A stretch of DNA of 44,536 bases from an uncultured Actinomycetes bacterium (GTDB taxonomy: Bacteria; Actinomycetota; Thermoleophilia; Miltoncostaeales; Miltoncostaeaceae). The stretch lies in the NCBI GenBank assembly GCA_903896045.1, contig CAITWD010000008.1, forward strand, positions 1-44,536, written 5' to 3'. Shown here piece by piece: positions 24,431 to 34,189 of the stretch. The notes below the pieces were generated by a model that saw nothing but the letters and a program-made list of their open reading frames with translations, was not told the DNA's origin and did not search any database. The translations under genes and the position numbers were made by a program. Each line of letters opens with the position of its first letter. Position 1 is the stretch's first letter.

Positions 24431-24446
24431 TACCCTTGGCCCTATG
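24431..24446 (+). promoter_or_regulatory. Candidate leaderless promoter of the Zur-like gene
   Basis: TACCCT (24431-24436) lies 7 nt before the ATG at 24444, with no Shine-Dalgarno. It lies 28 nt after the panB stop, so the regulator can be expressed on its own. Confidence 0.4.
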
Positions 24447-24890
24447 TCCTCGCCTGGCGAACACTGGATCTCCTACACAAATGATCTCTTGGCGGGTTCG
24501 GGCTTGCGAAAAAGTGCGGCACGCACGCACGTGATCGAACTCCTTGGGGCCCAGCATTGCGCGCTGAGTGCACAGGAGATCGAACACCATCTCGGGACCG
24601 ACGGGCATCGGGTCGGACGAGCGAGCATTTATCGCACCCTCGAGATGTTGGTGGCGCGCGGCCTGATCAAACGCATCGATATGGGCCGCGCCGAAGCGTC
24701 ATTCGAGGCAACCATGCCCGATGGCCACCATCACCACCACATGGTTTGCTCGCAATGTGGCAATGTCGCGGCGTTCGATGATCCCCAATTGGAAGCCGCA
24801 ATTGATGCGGTCGCCGAGCGCCTTAGCGCCACCGTAAACGATCATGACGTGCTTCTCAGGGGCATATGTGGGACCTGCGCGGCGTCATAG
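24444..24890 (+). CDS. Fur-family regulator, probably zinc-responsive Zur
   Basis: A 148-aa Fur-family repressor. The winged helix includes LRKSAARTHVIELLG, LSAQEIEHHL and RASIYRTLEMLVARGLIKRI. The metal sites are GHHHHHMVCSQCGNV (His95-99, Cys102, Cys105) and the C-terminal ICGTC (Cys142, Cys145), which give the structural Cys4 zinc site. Specificity within Fur, Zur, Mur and PerR is not set by these motifs alone; its position immediately before a zinc-type ABC transporter, with a palindrome in that promoter, makes Zur the likeliest call. In Actinomycetota zur is often beside znuABC. The ATG at 24444 is leaderless by pattern. Confidence 0.88.
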   Translation: MSSPGEHWISYTNDLLAGSGLRKSAARTHVIELLGAQHCALSAQEIEHHLGTDGHRVGRASIYRTLEMLVARGLIKRIDMGRAEASFEATMPDGHHHHHMVCSQCGNVAAFDDPQLEAAIDAVAERLSATVNDHDVLLRGICGTCAAS

Positions 24891-24910
24891 TTCCGTTCGA
24901 ATCTCGAGTC

Positions 24911-24931
24911 TAATGAGAATGAGTCCCATTA
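24911..24931. promoter_or_regulatory. Zur-box-like operator before znuA
   Basis: A 21-bp palindrome with arms TAATGAGA (24911-24918) and TCCCATTA (24924-24931), one mismatch, around ATGAG. It has the AATGA..TCATT character of actinobacterial Zur boxes and covers the -35 region of the znuA promoter, ending 6 nt before its -10. Binding would shut off the transporter when zinc is plentiful. Confidence 0.7.
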
Positions 24932-24936
24932 GCTGT

Positions 24937-24951
24937 TAGAATTCAATGGTG
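24937..24951 (+). promoter_or_regulatory. Leaderless promoter of znuA at a GTG start
   Basis: TAGAAT (24937-24942) is 3 nt from an ATG (24946) but exactly 6 nt from the next in-frame codon, GTG at 24949. By the spacing used elsewhere here the mRNA would start at that GTG. No Shine-Dalgarno is present. Confidence 0.5.
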
Positions 24952-25890
24952 CCTCACCCGCTTCTCACTCGGCGATCGATCTCCCCAATCGCGTTGGTGA
25001 TCTCGCTCCCTCTTCTGTGCGTGGGATGCGGAAGTGGACGAACGACACCAGTACATCCATCGCTCGTTGCCGCTGAAAGAACGTGGGGGAACATCGCGGC
25101 GCAATTGACCGGCGGGATGCCAATTGTCACGAGCATCCTCGAGAGCCCCGCCCAGGATCCACACACCTACGAACCCGTTGCGGCAGATGCGCGGACCGTG
25201 GCGGATGCTGCGATCGTCATCGTGAATGGTCTGGGATATGACACGTGGGCCTCCCAATTACTCGATGGCAATGGGACCCCCGCCAAGGACGTGCTCGATG
25301 TGGGTTCCACATTGGGCCTGTCTGACGGGGCGAATCCGCATCGCTGGTACTCCCCCGCCGATGTCACCCGCATCGTCAATCGCATGACACAGATGCTGAT
25401 CGCACATTGGCCAGGAAGCGCCGCGCGGTATCTTGCGCTCCGCGATCGTTATCTTGGAACCGGTCTCGGGGCTTACCATCGCGTCATCGCAACCATTCGG
25501 GCGCGATATCGCGGTCGGATTATTGGGATTTCTGAAAGCGTGTTCTCCCCAATGGCAGACGCCCTCGGCCTCGTTGTTGCGACACCACAATCGCTGACGC
25601 GCGCGGTGAGCGAAGGCAGCGATATCTCGCCGGCCGATCTCACCACCGCGGAGCATCAAATGACCACGCACACAATTTCCGTATGGATCGAGAACGTGCA
25701 GAACCCCACACCTGCGGTCACCCAACTCACTCGCCTTGCCCGTGCCAACGGTATCCCGGTCGTCGCGGTCACGGAAACACCGTCGCCTCGCGGAGCGTCC
25801 TTTGCGCAGTGGCAGACCGCACAGCTCGACGCCCTCAACAAAGTGCTATCGCACCACGCACCCGAACACGGGGGCGTTCATGGCGGGTGA
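24949..25890 (+). CDS. znuA: Zinc ABC transporter substrate-binding lipoprotein
   Basis: A 313-aa cluster A-I metal-binding protein, exported and probably lipid-anchored: basic start TRR, hydrophobic stretch about 12-26 and Cys27 in CVGCGSG, with an odd Cys at position -3 of the lipobox. Metal ligands His72 (QDPHTYEP) and His131 (NPHRWY) are present, and Glu249 (WIENVQNP) can be the acidic ligand. The third His (usually H.AFGYF) is missing: the segment reads ISESVFSPMADALG. There is no His-rich loop. Zinc rather than Mn/Fe is inferred from the Zur-like neighbour. The end overlaps znuC by 11 nt. Confidence 0.85.
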   Translation: MPHPLLTRRSISPIALVISLPLLCVGCGSGRTTPVHPSLVAAERTWGNIAAQLTGGMPIVTSILESPAQDPHTYEPVAADARTVADAAIVIVNGLGYDTWASQLLDGNGTPAKDVLDVGSTLGLSDGANPHRWYSPADVTRIVNRMTQMLIAHWPGSAARYLALRDRYLGTGLGAYHRVIATIRARYRGRIIGISESVFSPMADALGLVVATPQSLTRAVSEGSDISPADLTTAEHQMTTHTISVWIENVQNPTPAVTQLTRLARANGIPVVAVTETPSPRGASFAQWQTAQLDALNKVLSHHAPEHGGVHGG

Positions 25891-26743
25891 GTCGCACCAC
25901 ACAGGTTCCCCATCGGCACTGGTGCGCGTGTCGCATGGGACGGTCGTGCGGGGGACCAGTACAATTTGGTCGGATCTCAACTTGGAGGTCTTTCCGGGCG
26001 AGTTCACCGCGATCCTCGGCCCGAACGGTTCAGGAAAATCCACCCTTTTGCAGGTGCTGCTTGGCCGCATGCCGCTCGCGGGTGGGAGTGCAGAGGTCAT
26101 CGGCGCGGCGCCAGGCGCACGGCGTGCAGATATTGGTTATTTGCCTCAGCACCGTGCAATTACCGCCGCAGAACGGATCCGCGCAATCGACATCGTCGGG
26201 TTGGGCCTCACCGGCGCCAGATGGGGTTTTCGGATTCCGGGAACAGGGACTGCCGAGGCGCGGCGTGAACGCGCGCAGATCCACGAGGCGCTCGATCTTG
26301 TCGGCGCGAGCCACTACGCCCAGCGCGCATTCGGGGAGCTTTCCGGGGGCGAACAACAGCGCATACTCATTGCACAGGCAATTGTCCGCAAGCCCGCCTT
26401 TCTTCTCCTCGATGAACCGCTCGATAGCCTCGATTTACCCACCCAGGCATCGGTCGTCGCGCTCATTCGCGAAGTGTGCACTCATCAACAGATCGGGGTG
26501 CTGCTCGTCGCGCATGATGTGAACCCATTACTGACCGCGCTCGATCAGGTGCTCTACATCGCAAATGGACACGCACTTCAAGGCGCAGTGGACCAGGTGA
26601 TCACCTCGTCCCAACTCTCCGCACTCTTTGGGATGCCGATTGAAGTATTGACTGCGGCCGACGGCCGTCGAGTCGTGATTGGGACTCCCGACGCGCCGCA
26701 TCACCATGGACATCGCCACTCCGACGGGCATGGACACGGCTGA
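25880..26743 (+). CDS. znuC: Zinc ABC transporter ATP-binding protein
   Basis: A 287-aa ATPase: Walker A LGPNGSGKST (46-55), Q-loop GYLPQHRA, signature ELSGGEQQRI, Walker B FLLLDEPLDSLD and switch VAHDVN. This is the ZnuC/MntB type of metal importer. The C-terminus is a His-rich tail (HHHGHRHSDGHGHG) that probably binds zinc at the cytoplasmic face, perhaps as feedback or storage. The ATG at 25880 starts the ABC domain neatly and overlaps the znuA end; earlier in-frame starts lie inside znuA. Confidence 0.92.
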   Translation: MAGESHHTGSPSALVRVSHGTVVRGTSTIWSDLNLEVFPGEFTAILGPNGSGKSTLLQVLLGRMPLAGGSAEVIGAAPGARRADIGYLPQHRAITAAERIRAIDIVGLGLTGARWGFRIPGTGTAEARRERAQIHEALDLVGASHYAQRAFGELSGGEQQRILIAQAIVRKPAFLLLDEPLDSLDLPTQASVVALIREVCTHQQIGVLLVAHDVNPLLTALDQVLYIANGHALQGAVDQVITSSQLSALFGMPIEVLTAADGRRVVIGTPDAPHHHGHRHSDGHGHG

Positions 26744-27605
26744 TGTACACGTCCGCTCAGGCTCCCATCAGATGATCCAGATGCTGTCGTACCCGTTTAT
26801 GCAGCACGCAGTGATCGCGGGCACTCTCATCGCCGTGATGAGCGGAACTTTGGGATGGTTCATGGTGCTTCGCCGCCAGATATTTGCAGGGCATACCCTC
26901 TCCACGATGTCTTTTCCCGGAGCCACCGCTGCACTTGTGGTGGGCATCCCCCTCGCGATGGGGTACTACGTCGCGTGTATCTGTGCAGCGATTGCAATCG
27001 GTTGGCGCGCACCGACACGCCATCTCACTGGACCCCTGTCCTCGGCGCGTATCGGAACAATTCAGGTTGTGGGGTTCGCGACGGGATTCACCCTCCTGGG
27101 TTACTCGACACACATCCTTGGCGGCCTCGATCAACTGCTCTTTGGCACCTTCCTGGGCATCGACCGCACCCAACTCATCATCTTGATCGCGATGACCTGC
27201 GTCGTGGTGGTCATCATCGCCTGCATTGGGCGCCCATTGGTGTTCGCATCACTTGATCCTGAACTCGCTGAGGCAGTTGGGCTGCCGGTGCGCGCCCTCG
27301 ACATCGGATTTCTCATCCTTCTGGGTGTCGTCGTTGCCGCCACCGCGCAGATCACCGGTGCGCTTCTTGTGTTTGCGCTTTTGGTTACCCCTCCGGCGAT
27401 CGCCCAGCGGCTCACCGCCCGCCCCGCGCAAGGGATGATCGTGAGTGCAGGGATCGGGGTCGCGCTCATTTGGCTGAGTCTTATCTGCGCGTATTTCAGT
27501 GTCTATCCGCTGGGATTCTTCACCACATCTATCGGTTTCGCGGTCTATGTCATCGTTGTCGTCGTGCAGCGCAGTGCATCCGGTCTGCGTGCGGTGCATG
27601 TATGA
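26730..27605 (+). CDS. znuB: Zinc ABC transporter permease, first copy
   Basis: A 291-aa membrane protein with about eight or nine hydrophobic segments, family ABC-3 (ZnuB/TroC). MIQMLSYPFMQHAVIAGTLI is the typical start; LGWFMVLRRQIFAGHTLSTM and FPGATAALVVG follow, with GRPLVFASLDPELAEAVGLPV as the coupling region to ZnuC. The start is uncertain among ATGs 26730 (14-nt overlap with znuC), 26772 and 26781. The latter two fit the family N-terminus better, but the first is coupled to znuC. It overlaps the second permease by ATGA. Confidence 0.88.
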   Translation: MDTADVHVRSGSHQMIQMLSYPFMQHAVIAGTLIAVMSGTLGWFMVLRRQIFAGHTLSTMSFPGATAALVVGIPLAMGYYVACICAAIAIGWRAPTRHLTGPLSSARIGTIQVVGFATGFTLLGYSTHILGGLDQLLFGTFLGIDRTQLIILIAMTCVVVVIIACIGRPLVFASLDPELAEAVGLPVRALDIGFLILLGVVVAATAQITGALLVFALLVTPPAIAQRLTARPAQGMIVSAGIGVALIWLSLICAYFSVYPLGFFTTSIGFAVYVIVVVVQRSASGLRAVHV

Positions 27606-28447
27606 GTGGGTATCTGCTCCCGGCAATCATCGCCGGCTCAACCATCGCGGTGGCGTGCGGAATTGTGGGTTGGTTCATCGTGCTGCGCAGCCAGGTTTTT
27701 GCCGCAGACGCATTGAGCCATTTTGCGTTCACCGGCGCGATCGCCGGCCTGGTGATTGGGATCTCACCGCAACTGGGCGTCTTTGGCTGCACGATTGCGT
27801 GCGGCGCGCTACTTGCCGCTATCGCCGGACGCACGCTCGCAGACGATCTCACTATCGGGATCGGCGTGACGTGGGTCCTCGGTCTCGGCGTACTCGCCCT
27901 TGCGATCCTGTCGCGAAATGGGAACGAAGGCACCGGGGCGGCGACCGCATTGTTTGGTTCCATCAACACCCTGACTGGGGTGGATGCAGTGATTGCTGCA
28001 TCAATCGCTGCCGTGGTGATCGGTGTCATCGCAGTGATTGGGCGACCGCTGCTCTACGCATCGCTCAATCCCGTTGCTGCACACGCACGGGGCGTCCCAG
28101 TACGACTTTTGAACGCCCTCGCGTTTATTGCACTTGCCACGGTGGTCGCAGAGGCGACGCAAGCCTTGGGCGCCTTACTTTTACTCGCGCTCATCGCGGC
28201 GCCCGCGGGCGCGGCGCATCACCTGGCACATCGACCCGCTGCAGGAATTGGGATCGCTGCGGGCATCGGCATCGCCTCAGTGTGGGTCGGGCTGGCGATT
28301 TCGTACTGTATGCCGACTCTTCCCGCGAGTTCTGCAATCGCGACTGTCGCCGCAGCCGCGTTTGCGGCAGCGGCACTCATCGCCACGCTGCGCCGGTCGC
28401 CGGCTCGGAGGGCGCGGCGCCATTCCGTTATCACGCACACGCACTAA
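27602..28447 (+). CDS. znuB: Zinc ABC transporter permease, second copy
   Basis: A 281-aa ABC-3 permease, clearly homologous to its upstream neighbour but not a recent duplicate: LPAIIAGSTIAVACGIVGWF, VLRSQVFAADALSHFAFTG and GRPLLYASLNPVAAHARGVPV align with the first copy at moderate similarity. Two different permeases in one operon imply a heterodimeric membrane unit. It starts in the ATGA overlap with the first copy. It ends with RRHSVITHTH, followed by a strong hairpin. Confidence 0.88.
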   Translation: MSGYLLPAIIAGSTIAVACGIVGWFIVLRSQVFAADALSHFAFTGAIAGLVIGISPQLGVFGCTIACGALLAAIAGRTLADDLTIGIGVTWVLGLGVLALAILSRNGNEGTGAATALFGSINTLTGVDAVIAASIAAVVIGVIAVIGRPLLYASLNPVAAHARGVPVRLLNALAFIALATVVAEATQALGALLLLALIAAPAGAAHHLAHRPAAGIGIAAGIGIASVWVGLAISYCMPTLPASSAIATVAAAAFAAAALIATLRRSPARRARRHSVITHTH

Positions 28448-28479
28448 CACGATGCTGCGCGTCGAAAGGCCACGCCACC

Positions 28480-28515
28480 CGCACTCCGTGGCGGCAGATG
28501 CCCCCACGGAGTGCG
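28480..28515. terminator. Bidirectional hairpin between znuB and fumC
   Basis: A perfect 12-bp stem (28480-28491 with 28504-28515; arms CGCACTCCGTGG and complement) with a 12-nt loop lies between the convergent znu operon and fumC. Confidence 0.7.
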
Positions 28516-28522
28516 TCGTGCG

Positions 28523-29836
28523 TTATTCGGCGAAGCCCGATCCCGCAGCGATTTGGCGGAAATTCAAGGCGGCGTTGAGTGTCTGTTCATCGACACCGTG
28601 TTCGCGTGCCACTTCCCGCAACGAACGTCCAGACTTTGTCGCGTCCTTGACGATCTCACTTGCCTTGTCGTAACCGATGAACGGGTTCAACGCGGTCGCA
28701 ACGGCGAGGGTGCCCTCGGCGCTGCGCTCAAGACCCTCAAGGTTCGGCTCAATACCCGACACACACTTGTCTGCCAGCAAGGTCGCGGCGCTGGTCAACA
28801 GGTGAATGGACTGCAAGAGATTGCGTGCCATCAACGGGATGCGCACATTCAATTCAAAATTCCCTTGCATACCGCCGATAGTGATTGCTGTGTCGTTCCC
28901 GATCACCTGTGCGGCGACCTGAGTCACAACCTCAGGAATGACCGGATTCACCTTGCCCGGCATGATTGACGAACCCTTTTGCAGTTCCGGAAGGTAAATC
29001 TCCCCAAGACCACACCGGGGGCCCGATCCCATCCAGGCGAGATCGGTCGCAATCTTGGTAAACGACACCGCGATCACCTTCAGTGCGCCAGACAATTCGA
29101 CGAGTCCGTCGCGGTTGCCTTGGGCCTCAAATGGATGCGCAGGGGCGCTGATCGTGAGGCCGGTGTCCTTAGACAGCTGCGCCCGCACGCGTGGCGCAAA
29201 TTCTGCGTGCGTGTTCAAACCGGTACCGGTGGCGGTGCCGCCGAGAGGAATCTGTGCCAAACGGGGCGTTGCATCATTGACACGTGCGACGCCCTGGCGG
29301 ACCTGCGCCGCATAGCCTGCAAATTCTTGGCCAAGCGTCACTGGAACAGCGTCCATCAAATGCGTACGACCGGACTTGACCAGATCCTTAAAGGCAACTG
29401 CCTTCGCACCCAATTCATCGGCGAGGTGCTCAAGTGCAGGGATGAGCTTCTCGGTGGTCTCCTGCAAGGCCGCCAAGTGCACCGCAGACGGGAACACATC
29501 ATTCGAACTCTGCCCCATGTTCACGTGATCGTTCGGGTGTGCACCCGACAAGCTCGCGAGCACCTCGTTCGCGTTCATGTTCGACGAAGTGCCAGACCCC
29601 GTTTGGAAGACATCGATCGGAAACTGGTCGTCGTACTTGCCCTGCGCGACCTCATCTGCAGCCGCTGCAATCTTTCCTGCGAGTTCGGCATCAAGAAGTC
29701 CGAGGTCCGCATTCACACGAGCAGCAGCGCCCTTGATACGTCCCAACCAACGCACCACTGGAAGCGGGACACGCTCACCGGATACCGGAAAGTTATCAAC
29801 CGCTTTGGTGGTCTCAGCACCCCACAACTCCGCCAT
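28523..29836 (-). CDS. fumC: Class II fumarate hydratase
   Basis: FumC reversibly hydrates fumarate to malate in the TCA cycle, without an Fe-S cluster. The 437-aa protein has FQTGSGTSSNMNANEV, NMGQSSNDVFPSA, KSGRTHLMDAVPVTLGQE, IPLGGTATGTGLN and the superfamily signature GSSIMPGKVNP. It lacks the first ~20-25 residues usual in the family: the protein starts at MAELWGAETTKAVDNFPVS, still before the first substrate loop. AAGGGAG 5 nt upstream supports this start. Malic enzyme in the window uses the product malate. Confidence 0.95.
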   Translation of the reverse strand: MAELWGAETTKAVDNFPVSGERVPLPVVRWLGRIKGAAARVNADLGLLDAELAGKIAAAADEVAQGKYDDQFPIDVFQTGSGTSSNMNANEVLASLSGAHPNDHVNMGQSSNDVFPSAVHLAALQETTEKLIPALEHLADELGAKAVAFKDLVKSGRTHLMDAVPVTLGQEFAGYAAQVRQGVARVNDATPRLAQIPLGGTATGTGLNTHAEFAPRVRAQLSKDTGLTISAPAHPFEAQGNRDGLVELSGALKVIAVSFTKIATDLAWMGSGPRCGLGEIYLPELQKGSSIMPGKVNPVIPEVVTQVAAQVIGNDTAITIGGMQGNFELNVRIPLMARNLLQSIHLLTSAATLLADKCVSGIEPNLEGLERSAEGTLAVATALNPFIGYDKASEIVKDATKSGRSLREVAREHGVDEQTLNAALNFRQIAAGSGFAE

Positions 29837-29890
29837 TTGGCTCCCTTCATGGTCTGACTGATGCGCCCTGTGGCGGGCGCCCTCTGGAGA

Positions 29891-31213
29891 CTACCGGCCA
29901 GGCGCGCCGATGGAGGCCAATATCGCCATTGCCGCGCGCGTACCGACCTCCAGATACGCATCACGCAGGTGCTCATTGGGTCCATGGATACCGTCATCCG
30001 GCAAGGCAAACCCCGAAAGAACGGTGGGGATACCAAGCCCTGCCAATGTGGCAACGATAGGGATACTCCCCCCGCTGCGGACGGGTACGCACTCCCAGCC
30101 CGTTGAGGCGCCAATCGCAGCAGCGGCACCGGCAAGAATCGGGTGTCGGGGATCGCATAATGCCGGGTCCGCAACGCCGAGATCCTCAATGGTGACATCA
30201 ACCCCTGCGGGATTCCCCTCGGCGATGATTGCATCTAAGGTTCGCGCCATCTGCATGGCATCTTGCCCCGGAGCAACGCGTAGCGACAAGGTTGCCGTGG
30301 CCTCGCTGACCAGGTTGGTCTTGACGACGGTCGGCTCCCCGCAGGAGATGCCATGCACGTCGAGTGATGGTCCCGCGACGGTACGTCGATAGAAATCACT
30401 GGCCGCAGAGGGGTCCGCAGGTAACAAGCCGGCGTCCGCGAGCATGGTTTCCCCGCTCGGGAGCATCGACCATGCCCGCTCCTCCTCGGGCGCTGGCGCG
30501 GCAATACCTGCCTGTAAACGTGTATCGAGAGCACCGTCACGCGGGCGCACGCGGTCGAGAATCGACAACAGAGTGTGGGCGGCATTTAACCCCGCGCCGC
30601 CATACAGACCGCTATGCGCGTCACGGGGCGCGGTGCGCACCGTGATCCTTCGATATACAAGGCCCCGCAGACCCGCGCAAATCATCGGCCGCTCCGGCCC
30701 GATCATTGGTGCGTCGAAAATGAGCGCCGCCGCCGCTGAGATTCCCGCGCTTTTCAAGAATCGCGTTGCGCTCTCGCCGCCGCATTCCTCTTCACCGTCA
30801 ATCACAAATGTGACATTGACCGGCAACGAGGCATCCTCTACCAAGCGCTGCACAGCGCAGATGAGCATGAACAGATTGCCCTTGTCATCACTCGTGCCGC
30901 GGCCATAAAGATTGCCGTCACGCACTTCCGGCGCAAAGGGATCCGAGAGCCATTCGTCTCGGCGACCAGGGGGCTGTACGTCGTAATGGCCATAGACAAT
31001 CACCCGCGCATCGGTGTCCTGTGATGCCGGGACATCGCCGATCAATAACGGATGGCCGCCATTGCGCACAACGTGTGAGGCGCCACCCGCACGCACTATC
31101 TCGTCGGCGAGCAGTTCGACGGCACGCTCCATGTCTGGGACGTGGGCATCATCTGCACTGACACTGGGAATCCGCAGGAGTGCATAGAGACGTTCGCGTT
31201 CATCAGGCCGCAT
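29891..31213 (-). CDS. M20 family metallopeptidase/dipeptidase
   Basis: A 440-aa cytosolic M20 peptidase of the CNDP/ArgE-like branch. IVYGHYDVQPPG holds the first metal His, GRGTSDDKGNLFM the bridging Asp, VIDGEEECGGES the catalytic and metal Glu pair, and GIHGPNEHL the C-terminal metal His. The lid domain (about 175-300) carries AHSGLYGGAG. Likely a dipeptidase or aminoacyl-hydrolase; the substrate cannot be set. The ATG at 31213 shares one base with the uvrA stop (TGATG), so it is read with uvrA, though no repair role is known. Confidence 0.88.
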   Translation of the reverse strand: MRPDERERLYALLRIPSVSADDAHVPDMERAVELLADEIVRAGGASHVVRNGGHPLLIGDVPASQDTDARVIVYGHYDVQPPGRRDEWLSDPFAPEVRDGNLYGRGTSDDKGNLFMLICAVQRLVEDASLPVNVTFVIDGEEECGGESATRFLKSAGISAAAALIFDAPMIGPERPMICAGLRGLVYRRITVRTAPRDAHSGLYGGAGLNAAHTLLSILDRVRPRDGALDTRLQAGIAAPAPEEERAWSMLPSGETMLADAGLLPADPSAASDFYRRTVAGPSLDVHGISCGEPTVVKTNLVSEATATLSLRVAPGQDAMQMARTLDAIIAEGNPAGVDVTIEDLGVADPALCDPRHPILAGAAAAIGASTGWECVPVRSGGSIPIVATLAGLGIPTVLSGFALPDDGIHGPNEHLRDAYLEVGTRAAMAILASIGAPGR

Positions 31214-34125
31214 CACACCACCGTATTCTTTGATTTTTTGGCACGGCGTGCTCGTGTGACAGGTGCAGCGTTCACCATGGTGTCGACAGGCGCCAGCACC
31301 GGCGAGAGGAACTGGCCCGTATATGACGACGAGATGCCCGCAATCTGCTCGGGAGTGCCTTCCCCCAAAAGTGTTCCCCCGCCGCTTCCTCCCTCGGGCC
31401 CAAGATCGACCACCCAGTCAGCGCATTTAATGACATCAAGGTTGTGTTCGATCACCAAGACCGTGTTTCCGGAGGACACCAAACGCTGAATGACCTCCAT
31501 CAGTTTTTCGATGTCGGCAAGATGCAATCCAGTCGTCGGCTCATCAAGCACATAGAGCGTCCGGCCGGTCGCAACACGAGACAGCTCTGAGGACAACTTA
31601 ATCCGTTGTGCCTCACCGCCAGAAAGTGTCGTGGCGGGCTGACCAAGTCGGATGTATCCCAAACCGACATCTTCAAGTGTTTGCAACCGCCGATGGATCT
31701 TCGGTACCGCGGCAAATACCGCAGACGCGTCGCTGACACTCAGTTGCAGGACGTCGGCAATGCTGCGACCGGCATAGCGGACACTCAATGTTTCACGGTT
31801 ATATCGCTGCCCTCCGCAGACCTCACACGGTACGTACACATCGGGGAGAAAATGCATTTCGATGGTGATTGTGCCATCGCCCTTACAGTGCTCACAGCGA
31901 CCACCCTTGACGTTAAAACTAAACCGGCCCGCCTTATACCCGCGCGCACGGGCATCTGGCGTCATCGAGAACAAATCGCGGATGTGATCAAACACACCGG
32001 TATAGGTCGCAGGATTCGATCGCGGTGTTCGTCCGATCGGTGATTGATCAATGTTGATGACCTTGTCGAAATGCTCAAGACCCTCGATGCGATCATGACG
32101 GCCTGCACGTTGAGGGCGACGGGCAAAACGGCCAATGAGTGCTTTGAGGATGATCTCGTTGACCAGAGTGCTCTTTCCTGACCCAGATACCCCTGTGACA
32201 CAGGTCAATGCGCCGACGGGAATGCGCACATCAAGGTCGCGCAGGTTGTGCTCACGGGCCCCGAAGACGCGGAGCCACTCGTTCCCGTTACGGCGTTCGG
32301 CCGGAATCGCGATGCTGCGACGCCCGGAAAGAAATGCACCAGTCACGGAATCTGCAGTCCGCTCCACCTCGGTTGGGGTTCCCTGCGCAACAACGTGGCC
32401 ACCATGCTCTCCGGCACCGGGACCCATGTCGATGAGGTGATCGGCGGCCCGCATCATGTCCTCGTCGTGCTCCACCACGATCACGGTGTTTCCTTGATCG
32501 CGCAACCGCTCCAGAGTGCCGATCAGTCGCCGATTATCACGCTGGTGTAACCCGATCGACGGCTCATCCAAGATGTAGAGGACGCCCATGAGCCCTGAGC
32601 CGATTTGGGTCGCCAAACGGATGCGTTGGGCCTCCCCGCCCGACAGCGTCCCTGCCGCGCGATCCAGGGTGAGATAGCCAACACCGACGTCCACGAGAAA
32701 TTTCAGTCGCTCGCTGATCTCTTTGATGACCCGCTCACCGATCATCGCCCGAGTGCGATCGAGCTTGAGTCCCTCAAAAAACGCCAACGCTGTTTCTACT
32801 GACAGCAGAGTCGTCGCATGGATCGATTGCCCACCGACACTCACCGCGAGCACTTCTGGGCGCAACCGTGCCCCGCCACACACCGCACACGGGCGCAGGG
32901 ACATGTACTGCTCAACAGATTCGCGCACCGCATGCGACATCGACGAGGTGTGCTGGCGGCGCAACTGAGGAATCACCCCTTCAAACCAGCCCACCGGACT
33001 TTGACGACGCCCCTTGCGTTGCCCGAGCATCATCCGCTGCCTGCGGCCGCCGGGAGGACCATTCAGGAGTAAATCGTGATGCGCAGGATCGAGTTCATTC
33101 CACGGCACATCGGTGGGTATGTCGTATTGCTCTGAGATCGCCTGCAAAAGCAATTCGTAATAGTCAGTGCTGCGGTCCGCCCACGGGATGATTGCCCCCG
33201 CATCGAGAGTTCGCGTCGGTTCGATCAACAGCTCAGGATCAATTTCCGGCATAAACCCAAGACCAGTACACCCCGTACATGCGCCATGCGGGTTATTGAA
33301 TGAAAACACCCGTGGGGCGAGCTCTGTGAGTGAGGCGCCATGCTCTGCGCACGCAAACTTCTCTGAATAGCTCCAACTTGAGGGGTTGTCACCGACTTCT
33401 GCGATGCGCACCAAACCGTCGGCGAGTTGGGTCGCGGTTTCGACACTCTCCGACAACCGTCGCCGAATATCGCCCCGCAACACGAGCCGATCGACGACAA
33501 CTTCGATCGTGTGGACATGCGTTTTTGCGAGTGCGGGGACGTCGTCGAGGAGATAGACCTCTCCGTCCACGCACACTCTGGTGAATCCCTCACCGCGAAT
33601 ATGGGTAAAGATGTCCTTGTGTTCGCCCTTGCGATCGCGCACGAGCGGCGCCATCACCATAAAGCGCGTGTCTTCGGGCAAACCCAGGACTTGATCGACG
33701 ATCTGCTCAACGCTTTGACCCTGGATCGCGGCACCACACACTGGGCAATGCGGCTCCCCAATGCGTGCGTACAACAAGCGCAGGTAGTCATAGATCTCTG
33801 TGACCGTTCCGACGGTCGAACGCGGGTTGCGACTCGTTGTTTTCTGATCAATCGAGATTGCAGGCGACAACCCATCGATGTGATCCACGTCGGGCTTATC
33901 CATCTGCCCTAAAAATTGACGCGCATATGCCGACAGGCTCTCGACGTATCGCCGTTGCCCCTCGGCATACAGGGTGTCGAAGGCCAGACTCGACTTCCCG
34001 CTTCCCGAGAGCCCAGTGATCACGACCAAGGCATCGCGGGGGATTTCAACGGTGATGTCTTTTAAGTTGTGTTCGCGGGCGCCAACAACCTTCAGCGCAT
34101 CCGACTGATGCGGGGCACGACTCAT
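31213..34125 (-). CDS. uvrA: Excinuclease ABC subunit A
   Basis: A 970-aa damage sensor of nucleotide excision repair, which loads UvrB. It has two ABC modules: Walker [16 protein letters not shown] (about 38-52) and [15 protein letters not shown], signatures [15 protein letters not shown] and [15 protein letters not shown], and Walker [17 protein letters not shown] and [12 protein letters not shown]. The C-terminal zinc finger is intact (CEHCKGDG...CEVCGG). The N-terminal finger is the actinobacterial CxxH variant (FACAEHG, then ACTGCTGLG). GGTGG lies 4 nt before the ATG. uvrB is 64 nt upstream on the same strand. Confidence 0.97.
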   Translation of the reverse strand: MSRAPHQSDALKVVGAREHNLKDITVEIPRDALVVITGLSGSGKSSLAFDTLYAEGQRRYVESLSAYARQFLGQMDKPDVDHIDGLSPAISIDQKTTSRNPRSTVGTVTEIYDYLRLLYARIGEPHCPVCGAAIQGQSVEQIVDQVLGLPEDTRFMVMAPLVRDRKGEHKDIFTHIRGEGFTRVCVDGEVYLLDDVPALAKTHVHTIEVVVDRLVLRGDIRRRLSESVETATQLADGLVRIAEVGDNPSSWSYSEKFACAEHGASLTELAPRVFSFNNPHGACTGCTGLGFMPEIDPELLIEPTRTLDAGAIIPWADRSTDYYELLLQAISEQYDIPTDVPWNELDPAHHDLLLNGPPGGRRQRMMLGQRKGRRQSPVGWFEGVIPQLRRQHTSSMSHAVRESVEQYMSLRPCAVCGGARLRPEVLAVSVGGQSIHATTLLSVETALAFFEGLKLDRTRAMIGERVIKEISERLKFLVDVGVGYLTLDRAAGTLSGGEAQRIRLATQIGSGLMGVLYILDEPSIGLHQRDNRRLIGTLERLRDQGNTVIVVEHDEDMMRAADHLIDMGPGAGEHGGHVVAQGTPTEVERTADSVTGAFLSGRRSIAIPAERRNGNEWLRVFGAREHNLRDLDVRIPVGALTCVTGVSGSGKSTLVNEIILKALIGRFARRPQRAGRHDRIEGLEHFDKVINIDQSPIGRTPRSNPATYTGVFDHIRDLFSMTPDARARGYKAGRFSFNVKGGRCEHCKGDGTITIEMHFLPDVYVPCEVCGGQRYNRETLSVRYAGRSIADVLQLSVSDASAVFAAVPKIHRRLQTLEDVGLGYIRLGQPATTLSGGEAQRIKLSSELSRVATGRTLYVLDEPTTGLHLADIEKLMEVIQRLVSSGNTVLVIEHNLDVIKCADWVVDLGPEGGSGGGTLLGEGTPEQIAGISSSYTGQFLSPVLAPVDTMVNAAPVTRARRAKKSKNTVV

Positions 34126-34189
34126 GTGCCCACCAACGGAAATATCAGCGCGAGCGAAGCGGTGTTGCCCGATATCACTACGGCCACAC

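Noticed and set aside
25683-26522. A 279-codon plus-strand frame across znuA/znuC
   Set aside because: Arg/Ser-rich shadow of znuC in another frame with no recognisable domain.
27499-28578. A 359-codon plus-strand frame across the permease genes
   Set aside because: It runs in a shifted frame over both znuB genes, with Arg/Cys/His-rich noise; the real frames have clear membrane segments.
29863-29880. Six-bp inverted repeat GCGCCC/GGGCGC between fumC and the M20 gene
   Set aside because: Too short a stem in GC-rich DNA and no T-run to call a terminator.
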